From Streptomyces caelestis (GTDB lineage: Bacteria > Actinomycetota > Actinomycetes > Streptomycetales > Streptomycetaceae), in assembly GCF_001279005.1 (NCBI RefSeq), contig NZ_LGCN01000001.1, positions 124,001 through 188,000 of the forward strand: 64,000 bases of DNA, given 5' to 3'. The notes beneath the pieces were generated by a model. That model was not told the DNA's origin, did no database searches, and was given only the letters and a program-made list of their open reading frames with translations. Shown piece after piece: positions 50,690 to 59,095 of the stretch. Positions within the stretch are counted from its first letter, which is position 1, and each line of letters starts with the position of its first letter. Both the position numbers and the translations under genes were made by a program.

Positions 50690-50896
50690 TGCTCCAGCGG
50701 CCCGTCCATGTGGCTGGCCTCGGTGAACCGGACGGCCCGGTCGAGGGCCGCCCAGACCATGATCTTGGAGTGGACGAAGTGCCGGCGCGGTCCGCGGATC
50801 TCCCAGATCCCCTCGTCCGGCTCCCGCCACAGCTTCTCCACGCACCGGACGAGCCCGGTGATTAGCGGTGTTACCGCCGGCACCAGGTCCGGATAG
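50690..50896 (-). pseudogene. fragment of a GH15 glucoamylase/trehalase gene
   Basis: A minus-strand stretch translates as [62 protein letters not shown]. It matches the catalytic-acid region of the full GH15 gene at 24422 ([20 protein letters not shown] ... WVAVDRAVRL). No other part of the GH15 chain is found nearby, so this is a roughly 70-codon relic. Confidence 0.75.
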
Positions 50897-51011
50897 TGCT
50901 GAGGACGCCGCCTCACCTTGGCGCGCTGCCCCTTCACGCCACTGAAGCGGTCCTGCCGCTGCGCGTTCACAGATGGCCCGTCTCTGGAGCGGAGACGGGC
51001 CCTTCTGGTTC

Positions 51012-51695
51012 TCATCTCCCGATCGCGGTCTCCATCGAAACGGATACCGCAGCCGTGCCGTGCAATGACCGCGATAGGAATCGAGCTGCTTTCATCGCAT
51101 TCGATAGCGCATTTCTGGCGGGGGGTGTCAGCGGACTCTCCGGGGGTCCTGGCATCGGAATGCCTGAGACAACACGGGCACCGAGCTCGGGAATGCGTTC
51201 TGCCTTGCGTTCCAAGGCGTACGAGGGGAGGCCTCTGGGGGGCGACACCTTTCGAATGAGCTGGAAGTTCTGCTGCTGGTAGTAGGCGGCGAGTGCTGGG
51301 GAGCTGCAGTCCCGGCGTACGCGGCTGACGCCCTCGCGTGCAGCGCGGTCGACCGCCCATTCCGCGATGAGCGTGCCGAGCTTGCGGTGGCGTTCGGCAG
51401 GGTCGGTGACGGTGCCGTTGAGGTAGTAGGCAGTGTCGGCGGCTTCGGCCGCGGTCCAGGTCCAGGGCGCGGACGTCCGCAGGATCGTGGTGCAGCCCAG
51501 GATCCGGTTGTCATGTTCGGTGAGGACCCACATCTCGCTTTGGCGGCGTGTGCAGTTGCTGGCCAGCTCGTGGACGTGTCGTCCCCAGCTGCGCCAGTTC
51601 GGGAGCTGGTTGGCCTTCATCCAGTCGGAGCGTGCCTGGATCATCGCGGTGAGGCCGGTCTGGTCAGCTGGCGTGGCGGGGCGCATTGAAAGCAT
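51012..51695 (-). CDS. GNAT family acetyltransferase
   Basis: A 227-residue protein starting [20 protein letters not shown] (AGGAG upstream of the ATG at 51695). The GNAT fold is recognisable by [35 protein letters not shown] (CoA-loop equivalent) and [15 protein letters not shown]. The last 55 residues extend past the normal end of the domain with no clear structure and run into the GH15 scar, so the original stop may have been lost. Confidence 0.75.
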   Translation of the reverse strand: MLSMRPATPADQTGLTAMIQARSDWMKANQLPNWRSWGRHVHELASNCTRRQSEMWVLTEHDNRILGCTTILRTSAPWTWTAAEAADTAYYLNGTVTDPAERHRKLGTLIAEWAVDRAAREGVSRVRRDCSSPALAAYYQQQNFQLIRKVSPPRGLPSYALERKAERIPELGARVVSGIPMPGPPESPLTPPARNALSNAMKAARFLSRSLHGTAAVSVSMETAIGR

Positions 51696-52232
51696 GGGGT
51701 CCGCTCCTGTGTGCTCGTCCATGAGCGGTCGGCAGTCTGGTGGTCCGGTCGGCACCTTAGACGTCTACTGCCTGGTAGGCACACCGGTCCTCTGAGCTCT
51801 GGGCCAGATCGTCATGTGTGGTCTTCCCCGTATGCGGCGGGATGCCCTGAAAGCGTTCTCTGGTAGTCCGTCACCTTGTCGATGTCAGGCTGCGGCAGGC
51901 CGTGAGCGCAGGAGCCCGTCGGTGAGGCGCTGGGCGAGGAGAGCGGACTGGAGGGCGCCGGCGGGGCCGGGTGCGGAGTGACGAGGAACTGAGATTCAAG
52001 GTGCCCGTCCTGGGACTCGATCGCCCGGTCGGCGGCTCTCGGGCTCGGACCGGCGGAAGACCATCTGCGGGATGGGAGCCGGTTTCCGGGTGCGGGGTAC
52101 GCGGACGGCGGCCCGGGTTCGCAGGGGGGCCGGGCCGCCGTCGCGTCGTCCTGGACCTGTTCGTAGTGACGGCTCAGGCGTTGGATGGGCCGGGAGAGCT
52201 CGGGTCGGGCGTCTCTGCCGGCAGGGTCGGGG
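51696..52232. other. intergenic stretch with decayed coding sequence
   Basis: About 540 bases without an intact gene. On the minus strand, short pieces with coding-like codon use appear in different frames (SRPIQRLSRHYEQVQDDATA; ALQSALLAQRLTDGLLRSRP), as expected for a degraded gene. I could not name the family, and none of the pieces has a credible start and stop. Confidence 0.4.
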
Positions 52233-52592
52233 TCAGTCCAGATGCATCGGTACGTTGATGTACTGGGCGGCGACCCAGCCCTTCTTGCCCTTGTGGGCTC
52301 CGGACTTCACCGTGACGTAGCCCCAGGCGCCGGGCTTGCCGTTGTCGCCCTTGTTGCACTGCCAGTACACGTCGGTGCCCCTGGAGAGCTGACCGGTGGC
52401 GGTGTAGCCGGTGCCAGGGGCCGTGCGGAACTTCACTGTCGTGTACACGTCGGTGTTCAGCTTGATCTGGTGGGTGCAGGCTCCACTGCCGACCGTCGCG
52501 GCGCTGGCGGTGGAGGCGGTGGCGACGGCGCCGCCGAGGAGCAGCGCGCCGGTGGTTGCCACGGTCGCGACGCGGCGGGTGAGGGTGTTCAT
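52233..52592 (-). CDS. secreted SH3-like domain protein
   Basis: A 119-residue protein with a Sec signal peptide (MNTLTRRVATVATTGALLLG, cleavage near ASTASA-AT). The mature part (VKFRTAPGTGYTATGQLSRG, GYVTVKSGAHKGKKGWVAA) resembles bacterial SH3-type cell-wall binding modules, with one Cys pair. AGGAAG precedes the ATG. The IS1380 element begins only 16 bases upstream, so the native promoter has been separated from the gene. Confidence 0.82.
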   Translation of the reverse strand: MNTLTRRVATVATTGALLLGGAVATASTASAATVGSGACTHQIKLNTDVYTTVKFRTAPGTGYTATGQLSRGTDVYWQCNKGDNGKPGAWGYVTVKSGAHKGKKGWVAAQYINVPMHLD

Positions 52593-52604
52593 GTGCGGCT
52601 CTTC

Positions 52605-52608
52605 CTAG
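52605..52608. repeat. target-site duplication CTAG, left
   Basis: CTAG directly precedes the left end of the IS. The identical CTAG directly follows the right end at 54270. Four-base duplications are within the range reported for IS1380-family elements. Confidence 0.6.
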
Positions 52609-52624
52609 CCTCGCGCTTTCATGA
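52609..52624 (+). repeat. IS terminal inverted repeat, left
   Basis: CCTCGCGCTTTCATGA. Pairs with the right repeat at 54254-54269 with three mismatches. Confidence 0.75.
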
Positions 52625-52730
52625 AGCGTGCTGTCCGGCAGGTGATCAGGCAAGCAGAAAGTGCCCCTGACCAGCGAGAATAAGGATTGCTGAGGTCCTT
52701 GTTCCCGCCCCTGTCGGAGGCACTTTCCAG

Positions 52731-54107
52731 GTGAAGCAGCCTATCGGGTCCTATCCCCATGTCCTTGTCCGGGATGACGGCCGCGCCGTGGTCTCGCAGG
52801 CCGGTTCGGTCCTGCTGGTCGAAACGGTCCGCAAGACCGGCCTCGACCAGGCCATATCCGCAGCACTCGCTCCCTGGCGGAAGCCGCGGGCCGTCCATGA
52901 CCCGGGCAAGATACTCGTGGATCTTGCGGTGGCGGTCGCGCTGGGCGGGGACTGCCTCGCCGACATCGCGATGCTGCGGGCAGAGCCGGCCGTGTTCGGG
53001 CCGGTCGCCTCCGACCCGACGGTCTCCCGTCTGGTCGACATCCTCGCCACCGCGGGCAAGGAAGCACTGACCGCGATCCGCTCCGCACGATCCGAAGTAC
53101 GCCAACTCGCCTGGACGTTGGCCGGCAATCGGGCACCGAACACCGGTGGGCAGGTGATCGTGGATCTGGACGGAGTCCTGGTCGTCTCCCACTCCGACAA
53201 GCAAGATGCCGCCCCGACCTGGAAGAAGACCTACGGTCACCACCCGCTGATGGGGTTCGTCGACCACGGGCCGGGCGGAACCGGCGAACCCGTCGCCGCT
53301 CTGCTCAGGCCCGGGAACGCGGGCTCGAACACTGCCGCCGACCACATCGAGGCCACCCGCCTCGCCCTGACCCAACTGCCGAAGAAGTACCGGCGCGGGC
53401 GGCAGACCCTGATCCGCTGCGACTCCGCGGGAGGCACCCACGAGTTCGTGGCCTGGCTTGCCCGGCGCGGACGCTGGCTGTCCTACTCCGTCGGCATGGT
53501 AATCACCGGAGCCATCCACCAGCACGTCCTGAAAATCCCGGCATCCGCCTGGACCCCGGCCCTCGAGACCGGCGGCGAGGTCCGCGACGGAGCATGGGTC
53601 GCCGAACTCACCGGCGACATCCTTCAGGGCTGGCCGAAGGGCATGAGGCTGATCGTTCGCAAGGAACGGCCTCACCCCGGTGCCCAGTTGAGGATCACCG
53701 ACGCGGATGGCATGCGGGTCACTTGCTTTGCCACCAACACCGCCGACCGCCCAATCGCCCAACTCGAGCTCCGTCACCGCCTGCGGGCCCGGGCCGAAGA
53801 CCGAATCCGGGCCGCCCGCGCGACCGGACTGCGCAACCTGCCCCTGCACGACACCGCGCAGAACAAGATCTGGCTCGAGATCGTCCAGATCGCTCTCGAC
53901 CTGCTGGCCTGGATGCCCATGCTCGCACTGACCGGCCAGGCCCGCCTCTGGGAGCCCCGCCGTCTGCGGTTCCGCCTGTTCTCCGCGGCCGGGCAACTCG
54001 TCACCACCGGCCGGCGCCGCATCCTCCGCCTCGCCCGCCACTGGCCCTGGACCGATGAGGTCACCACCGCCCTCGAACGTCTTGCACTCCTGCCCAACCC
54101 CGGCTGA
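52731..54107 (+). CDS. IS1380-family transposase
   Basis: A 458-residue DDE transposase: ILVDLAVAVALGGDCLADIA, VFGPVASDPTVSRLVDILAT, the first catalytic Asp region VIVDLDGVLVVSHSDK, YGHHPLMGFVDHG and the second Asp in LIRCDSAGGTHEF. These are characteristic of actinobacterial IS1380 transposases. Full length, with no stop or frameshift. It catalyses cut-and-paste or copy transposition of the element. Confidence 0.93.
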   Translation: MKQPIGSYPHVLVRDDGRAVVSQAGSVLLVETVRKTGLDQAISAALAPWRKPRAVHDPGKILVDLAVAVALGGDCLADIAMLRAEPAVFGPVASDPTVSRLVDILATAGKEALTAIRSARSEVRQLAWTLAGNRAPNTGGQVIVDLDGVLVVSHSDKQDAAPTWKKTYGHHPLMGFVDHGPGGTGEPVAALLRPGNAGSNTAADHIEATRLALTQLPKKYRRGRQTLIRCDSAGGTHEFVAWLARRGRWLSYSVGMVITGAIHQHVLKIPASAWTPALETGGEVRDGAWVAELTGDILQGWPKGMRLIVRKERPHPGAQLRITDADGMRVTCFATNTADRPIAQLELRHRLRARAEDRIRAARATGLRNLPLHDTAQNKIWLEIVQIALDLLAWMPMLALTGQARLWEPRRLRFRLFSAAGQLVTTGRRRILRLARHWPWTDEVTTALERLALLPNPG

Positions 54108-54253
54108 CCAGCAACCTTCCCGCCCCTATGAGGGAACCAGTCCAGACCGGAGCAGTGGAACCCGGCGTCCACCCGAGACGACACCCGGGCTTTCGGCCTG
54201 CCCACCACGAGCCACAGAAAGCGAAACGGTCCACCGACTACGTCGGCGGACCG

Positions 54254-54269
54254 TCACGAAAGATCGAGG
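54254..54269 (-). repeat. IS terminal inverted repeat, right
   Basis: Minus-strand CCTCGATCTTTCGTGA, partner of the left repeat, followed on the plus strand by the CTAG duplicate. Confidence 0.75.
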
Positions 54270-54273
54270 CTAG
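54270..54273. repeat. target-site duplication CTAG, right
   Basis: Second copy of the CTAG duplicated at insertion. The original upstream region of the secreted-protein gene continues from 54274. Confidence 0.6.
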
Positions 54274-54432
54274 TGTCGTCGGCCAGAATGCGCTCGCCGG
54301 GCCTGCGCAAGGCCTCACCATCACGGTGCCGGTGAGGCTGGCGGAGGCAGGCGAGGAATAGTCCGGAACGCGTCTCGTCTTGATTCAGGACTCGATCTTC
54401 GAGCCGCGTGGAAGACTTGACCAAGATCGGTT

Positions 54433-54525
54433 CATTCCGGGAAATCGAATTCCGGAACATCGAGGCCAGGTAGAAGGCGTTCCGGAAATCGATATTCAGG
54501 AAGAGCGATTACAGGAAGCGGAGTT
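54433..54525. repeat. irregular TTCCNGNA repeats, AT-richer
   Basis: About five diverged copies of TTCC[C/G/T]GNA with spacers such as ATCGAT occur in 90 bases just downstream of the prepilin peptidase stop codon (for example TTCCGGAATTCGAT and TTCCTGAATATCGAT, minus strand). Composition is clearly less GC-rich than the surroundings. I cannot tell whether it is a binding array, a transcript end or chance. Confidence 0.4.
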
Positions 54526-54543
54526 TCCGACAGTTCAGGGTGG

Positions 54544-55263
54544 TCAGGACGCGGTGACGGAGACCGCCAGGGCCCCGATGACCATGTAGGGGCCGAAGGA
54601 CACGTGCGTGCGACGGGCACGGCCGGCCGCCATCCGCACCACCTCCGAGACAGCGCCGACGACGAAGCCCGCAGCCGCTCCCCAGAACAGGACCGTCCAG
54701 CTGCTCCAGCCCAGAAGCGCCCCGATGGCCGGGGCGAACTTGGCGTCGCCGAAGCCCATGGCTCCGGCGAACACCATGGGGAGGAAGACGGCAGTGAGGA
54801 CGGCAGCGCCGGCCGCCGCGCGGCCCAGGCTTCCAGGCTCGCTCGCAAGGGCGGCCGCGGTGAGCAGGACAAGCGTCCCGCCGCAGGCAGGGAGGGTGAG
54901 GACGTCGGGGAGCCGTTGCACGGCGAGGTCGATCAGTGCCAGCGCAACCCCGCACGCGGCCACCCAGTACTGGACTGCGGCGAACCATCCGCTCGCCCCA
55001 CCCACGGCGATGGCGGCGAAGGCGGTCCCGGCCGCCGCCTCCGGCAGGAGCGGGCGCGGGCCGATCGCCTTCGCGCATGCCGGACAGCGCCCGGAGAGGG
55101 GCAAAACCGGCAGCCCGCGGTCGAGGACGGCGCTGCCGCAGTGCGGACAGCTGCTGCGTGCGGCCTCAGGCGCCGGCACAGACCGGGCGAAGATCACGGG
55201 GCGCGCCGCAGCGCCAGCCACGGCTCCGATGGCGGTGGTCAGGGCAACATTGAGGGCGGACAA
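54544..55263 (-). CDS. A24 prepilin peptidase
   Basis: A 239-residue membrane protein. The N-terminal zinc-ribbon-like part has two Cys pairs (CPHCGSAVLD; CPACAKAIG), typical of the type IV prepilin peptidase leader domain. Several membrane segments follow, with the two catalytic Asp motifs LIDLAVQRLPDVL and MGFGDAKFAPAIGALLG (GxGD). It would cleave prepilins and could serve the TadE/TadG-like genes at 62.9-64 kb. TTG 55263 with GGAG upstream is the best start. Confidence 0.87.
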   Translation of the reverse strand: MSALNVALTTAIGAVAGAAARPVIFARSVPAPEAARSSCPHCGSAVLDRGLPVLPLSGRCPACAKAIGPRPLLPEAAAGTAFAAIAVGGASGWFAAVQYWVAACGVALALIDLAVQRLPDVLTLPACGGTLVLLTAAALASEPGSLGRAAAGAAVLTAVFLPMVFAGAMGFGDAKFAPAIGALLGWSSWTVLFWGAAAGFVVGAVSEVVRMAAGRARRTHVSFGPYMVIGALAVSVTAS

Positions 55264-55396
55264 GACAGACTCCTCGTTCGCGGCCCGGCCTCCCCGTGAC
55301 GGGCCGGTGGGCTTCGACCCTATGGCCCGCGCGACCGTACCTTTCCGCCACGCCGCCGCCGTGGTTTCGGACGGGATCGGGATGGGGCGGAGCGCG

Positions 55397-55879
55397 TCAG
55401 GCCCCGCGTGCCCCGGCGTCAAGGGTCTCCGCCGCGCTGAGAGCCGCCAGGACCTGAGCCTGTCCCTCGGCCAGGGGCAGGGTTCCGGCGGCGACCGCCT
55501 CGGCGATCCGCGCCGCGTGCTCCAGCGCGATCGCCACGCCGGTCGGTTCCCGGTGCGCCGTGAGCAACGCGTACCCCGCGCGCAGTGCGGCCGCGAGGTT
55601 ACCGCCGTGGTCTTCGGGGCCGTTCGCGGCCAGTGGCCGCAGCCACAGGTCGGTATGGGACTGCACGATCTGGGCGTAGGGGCGGTAGTCGGTGACGGTG
55701 CCGCACTGTCCGCCGGCACCGGCGGTGCTACGGCGTCCGGTCCAGTTGCTCGCCAGCCACCGGTGGCGCCGGCAGACCTCCAGCCGGTAGTCCACCGATC
55801 GGTCGCGGGCGCGGACGCGGCGTTCGATGACAACGGTCGACGGCTCGGTGCATGTGGTGATCTGGCGCAGGACCGGCAC
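55397..55879 (-). CDS. hypothetical protein
   Basis: A 160-residue protein from the GTG at 55879, preceded by AGGAGGGGG. The N-terminal half has an ordinary folded look (STVVIERRVRARDRSVDYRL, EVCRRHRWLASNW); the C-terminal half is Ala-rich helix (AIALEHAARIAEAVAAGTLP). No family recognised. It is divergent from the Imm49-like gene. Confidence 0.65.
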   Translation of the reverse strand: MPVLRQITTCTEPSTVVIERRVRARDRSVDYRLEVCRRHRWLASNWTGRRSTAGAGGQCGTVTDYRPYAQIVQSHTDLWLRPLAANGPEDHGGNLAAALRAGYALLTAHREPTGVAIALEHAARIAEAVAAGTLPLAEGQAQVLAALSAAETLDAGARGA

Positions 55880-55965
55880 AGCGATACCCCCTCCTGGACA
55901 CGGCTGAGGATCTGATCATCACCGTCGGAGGTGGAGGCCGTCGTCCACGAGTGGACGCTACTACT

Positions 55966-56313
55966 ATGACCCAGCTCTCATCCTGGGAGCGGGGTACCGA
56001 CCCCGAACAGGCTGCGCAGCGGGCACTCCAGCAGGCAGAGAAGGCCAAAGACTGGGGCTTCGCCATGCCGCCGGCCGTGCTGCTGTCGCAGCTCGTGGAA
56101 GGGGACGAGGAGAGTTTCAACCTGGCCCTGGCCGACGCGCTCGAAGCCCACCGCGACTACTACCAGGTCGCCGACCGCGCCGACGACCCGGACGCCTCGG
56201 TCAACCTCGACATCCTCGCCCTGGCCTGCCACGCCCGTCGCCGCGGCTGGGCCATCCGCGTCGAATTTCCCTACCTCCCGCAGCGCCTCCTGCAGTCCGC
56301 TGAACCCTTCTAG
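55966..56313 (+). CDS. Imm49-like immunity protein
   Basis: About 115 residues. FNLALADALEAHRDYYQVAD, DASVNLDILALACHARRRGW and VEFPYLPQRLL match the C-terminal pattern of Imm49 immunity proteins of polymorphic toxin systems. It is shorter than many members. No toxin gene is adjacent, so this would be an orphan. Start is uncertain (ATG 55966 or GTG 55951; neither has a strong ribosome site). Confidence 0.6.
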   Translation: MTQLSSWERGTDPEQAAQRALQQAEKAKDWGFAMPPAVLLSQLVEGDEESFNLALADALEAHRDYYQVADRADDPDASVNLDILALACHARRRGWAIRVEFPYLPQRLLQSAEPF

Positions 56314-56386
56314 GGGCTGGTCGCAGCAGAACGCCCCCGCGCCGTCTCAGGCCTGCGCCGGCTTGCGGCCGCGCCCGCGCACACCA

Positions 56387-57118
56387 CTACAGGCGGACGA
56401 TGCGTCCGAGCGGGGCCCGTGGCTCGCGGCGGGAGGGGATGCGCCCGGTGAGCAGGATGAGGCGGGCGGCCCGGTGGCGTTGCCCGGCGTAGGGGGCCAG
56501 GAGTTCCAGCATCTCCGCGTCGCCGAGGCCGCGGCGGCCGGTGAGGACATAGCCGATGTGTCCGGGCAGGTGCAGATCGCCCGTGGTGAGGGCGTCGGAG
56601 CCCCGTTGGAACGTTGCAGTACCTCGGCGGCGGTCCATGGCCCGATCCCGGGCACGAGCTGGAGACGTCGCATGGCCTCCGGCAGGTCCATGTCGGCCGC
56701 TTCTTCGAGGCGCGGCGCGTAGCGGCAGGCGCGCAGGATCGCTGAGGCGCGCTTGTCGTCGACGCCCGCCTGGTGCCACTCCCATGACGGGATCATCGAC
56801 CACTGCCGCGGCGTGGGCGAGACGCGCATGCCGTCGGGTGCGGGCCCGGGAGGGGCCTCGCCGTAGCGCAGCAGTAGTCGGCGTCAGGCCGTGAACGCTT
56901 CCCGGTGGAGACCTTCTGTTCCAGCACGCTGGCGACCAGGGCCTCCATGACGAGTCCGGTCCGCGTCAGGTGCAGCCCTGGGTTCCGGCGCACGGCCTGG
57001 GCGACGATCCGGTGCCGTGCCGTGAACTCGCCGGGCTCGTCCTCGGCGCCCAGCAGGGCCGGCAGTGTCTCCAGCGTGCAGTCGGCGCCAGGCCCCCACG
57101 CCTCACCGATGACCGCGC
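56387..57118 (-). pseudogene. alkA: AlkA-type DNA-3-methyladenine glycosylase, degraded
   Basis: Pieces of one HhH-GPD glycosylase lie in order in different frames: AWGPGADCTLETLPALLGAE ... VMEALVASVLEQKV; then LLRYGEAPPGPAPDGMRVSP ... PSWEWHQAGVDDKRASAI ... LQLVPGIGPWTAAEVLQR; then ALTTGDLHLPGHIGYVLTGR ... LELLAPYAGQRHRAARLILL. At least two frameshifts are needed, a segment after LEQKV is scrambled, and the N-terminal region of the family (about 60 residues) is missing. The catalytic Asp region (GDLHLPGHIGY) is out of frame. Non-functional. Confidence 0.82.
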
Positions 57119-57342
57119 GCGATCCGGGCGACCGGCAGTCGCCGGGGCGGACGCCGGTCGGTGAGGTGCGCACGCAGCAGCGTGCTCGCGCTGCGCAGAT
57201 AGTCGGTCTCGGCCGTGTAGGAGATCGCTACAGCGGTCGTGCGCTCCTCGCTCGGAGCGTCGTCCACGCGCTGGGCGGCGGCCCGGGCGGCATGACCCTG
57301 GGCGCTCAGCTCGGCGATCGCTCGATGCCAGCGGCTGCTCAC
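57103..57342 (-). CDS. small hypothetical protein
   Basis: A 79-residue frame from the GTG at 57342, preceded by AAGGGGG. It begins SSRWHRAIAELSAQGHAARA and contains RTTAVAISYTAETDYLRSAS; the basic C-terminus runs into the alkA relic and may be artificial. No family recognised. Confidence 0.45.
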   Translation of the reverse strand: MSSRWHRAIAELSAQGHAARAAAQRVDDAPSEERTTAVAISYTAETDYLRSASTLLRAHLTDRRPPRRLPVARIARGHR

Positions 57343-57458
57343 CGGCCGCCCCCTTCTGTACCCGGTGTGGTGTCGCCCAGTGAGGCTACCCGCATGGTCC
57401 GATACACCACGCTCCCCGGCTCGGTCCTACCGGCCGGGGAGGTGCGAGTCAGACCAGT

Positions 57459-58895
57459 TCAGGCCGCCACCGGTTCGAGGGACCAGTTCAGGTCGACGTG
57501 GGTGGCACCCTCGCGGACCACGATGGGGCCGTGCTCCCTCTCCAGGCGGCGGTACTCGTTCCCGCCGGAGTTCGGGTTCTTGTACCCGGCCCACTTGCCG
57601 AGGTCGGCCTGCGACAGGGCGACGCCAGCGGCCTGGTGGGCGATGTAGATCCGCTCGGCGCGCTGCCGATGGGTGAGGTTTTTCGGCAACACCGAGAGGT
57701 CGATGTCGATTCTCAGCTCCTGAGTCTCTTCGTCTTCCTCGTCCCTCGGCGGGGTGTGCTGCTCGGCGACGGGCTTCTCGCGCTCGCGCTTCTCTTCCTG
57801 CTCCTTGTCTTCGTGCGCGTCCTCGCCACCACCTGGCCGTGACTTCTCATCCGGCTCGCTGGCGGGCGCGCCCTTGGCGGCAGACTCGACAGGCTCTCGC
57901 TCAGTTCCCGGCTCCGGCTCTGCCTCCGGCTCCGGAATGGCCGCCGGGCGGGGCTCCGCCGTGGGAGCTTCCGGAGTCTCCTCCGCAGCCGACGCCTGTT
58001 CGCCCTGCGAGCTGATGACCGGCGCGGACGCAGCAGTGGCCGGTGGCGTCACCGCGCTCACCAGGGGCTCTTCGATCTCCTCGACGGTGGCGGCACGCGG
58101 GGCACCGGCCGCCAGCGCGTTCACCGACGCCATCTCGGCCGGGGCGACGCGTTCCACGGTCACCTCCGCCGGGCCGGACGGTCGGGGGCGCTGGGAGCCG
58201 ATCACGCGGACGTTGTCGACGGTCGCCAGCAGCTCGGACCGCCACGCCTTCCACATTTTGACCGGTGCGCCGATCGGCCAGGGCAGCCACAGCAGCAGGC
58301 TGTAGCCGCGGTCCTGGTCGGCCTTGCGGCGCTTCTGCCGGCCCATGATGACCTGCTCGATCTTGTAGAGCAGCATCTCGAGCAGGATCGCGTACACCAG
58401 CGGCGGCACCACGGCGAGGAACGCGCTGCCGGCTCCCGTTCCGGGGGCGTGGAGAAGGTTCATCGCCGCCGAGGCGGACACGAACGCGAGCAGCAGGATC
58501 CGCGTGATCGCGCTGGACCGCAGCGTCAGGGCCTCGAAGAAGCGGATGAGGGAGAGGCTGAGGGCGCCGGCGTCCAGGAGCAAGGCGAAGCCGGTCGCAG
58601 CGTCCCAGTCGCCGCCGTTGTGCGCGTGGGCATATTCGCGCTGCGCCCCGAAGGAGAGCCAGGCGGCGATGCCGGCGAGGACGAACATCATCAGGCAGCC
58701 GATGCCGAGCGCGATCACGGCGAGGCGGCGCTGCCAGGCGTGGCGGCGCTGGAGGGCGAGTTCGGCGCGCTCCTCGGCGGTGGCGTTCTGCTCGGCGGCC
58801 CTGCGGCGACTGCCCAGCAACAGGGCAGCGGTCGTCGCGGTCCCGATCCCTGCCACCGCGAGGCCGGCGGACAGCGACCACTGGAAGGTGGTCAT
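57459..58895 (-). CDS. DUF2637 membrane protein (SpdB-like)
   Basis: A 478-residue protein. The N-terminal half has four or five membrane segments with the DUF2637 pattern (LAVIALGIGCLMMFVLAGIA; FALLLDAGALSLSLIRFFEA; AVVPPLVYAILLEMLLYKIE), known from Streptomyces transfer-related proteins. A long charged Glu/Pro-rich linker (about 250-390) leads to a C-terminal helix-turn-helix-like stretch (QRAERIYIAHQAAGVALSQA; LGKWAGYKNPNSGGNEYRRL). The combination suggests a membrane protein linked to DNA transfer or replication. Confidence 0.8.
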   Translation of the reverse strand: MTTFQWSLSAGLAVAGIGTATTAALLLGSRRRAAEQNATAEERAELALQRRHAWQRRLAVIALGIGCLMMFVLAGIAAWLSFGAQREYAHAHNGGDWDAATGFALLLDAGALSLSLIRFFEALTLRSSAITRILLLAFVSASAAMNLLHAPGTGAGSAFLAVVPPLVYAILLEMLLYKIEQVIMGRQKRRKADQDRGYSLLLWLPWPIGAPVKMWKAWRSELLATVDNVRVIGSQRPRPSGPAEVTVERVAPAEMASVNALAAGAPRAATVEEIEEPLVSAVTPPATAASAPVISSQGEQASAAEETPEAPTAEPRPAAIPEPEAEPEPGTEREPVESAAKGAPASEPDEKSRPGGGEDAHEDKEQEEKREREKPVAEQHTPPRDEEDEETQELRIDIDLSVLPKNLTHRQRAERIYIAHQAAGVALSQADLGKWAGYKNPNSGGNEYRRLEREHGPIVVREGATHVDLNWSLEPVAA

Positions 58896-58978
58896 CGGCA
58901 GCTCCCTTCCCTGGAGCGGGCCGCCGGGGTGGTGGGCTCGGCGGGCGGGACGGCGGCGTGCTGCCGGCGGCGGCTCAT
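58892..58978 (-). CDS. 28-residue coupled leader ORF
   Basis: ATG 58978, with AAGGAG nine bases upstream, opens a 28-codon frame (MSRRRQHAAVPPAEPTTPAA ...) whose TGA overlaps the ATG of the DUF2637 gene (ATGA). The ribosome site and the exact overlap suggest that translation of the DUF2637 protein is coupled to it. Very short and basic; it may have no function as a protein. Confidence 0.5.
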   Translation of the reverse strand: MSRRRQHAAVPPAEPTTPAARSREGSCR

Positions 58979-59095
58979 GTGCGCGGTCTCCTTCGTCGGA
59001 CGGTCGGCCGAAGAGGCCCCTCGCTCTCTACAGGTGTGATCGAGCGGTGCGGTGTGACACCGGAGGTCGGTGAATCTCGGACGGACGGATCGTGG

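Larger units (their letters stand above)
52609..54269 (+). mobile_element. IS1380-family insertion sequence, complete
   Basis: A 1,661-bp element. The left end CCTCGCGCTTTCATGA and the right end (inverted) CCTCGATCTTTCGTGA match at 13 of 16 positions, and CTAG flanks both ends. It contains one full-length transposase gene, 52731-54107. Size, single gene and CC-starting terminal repeats fit IS1380. Transposase, ends and target duplication are all intact, so insertion looks recent. Confidence 0.85.
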
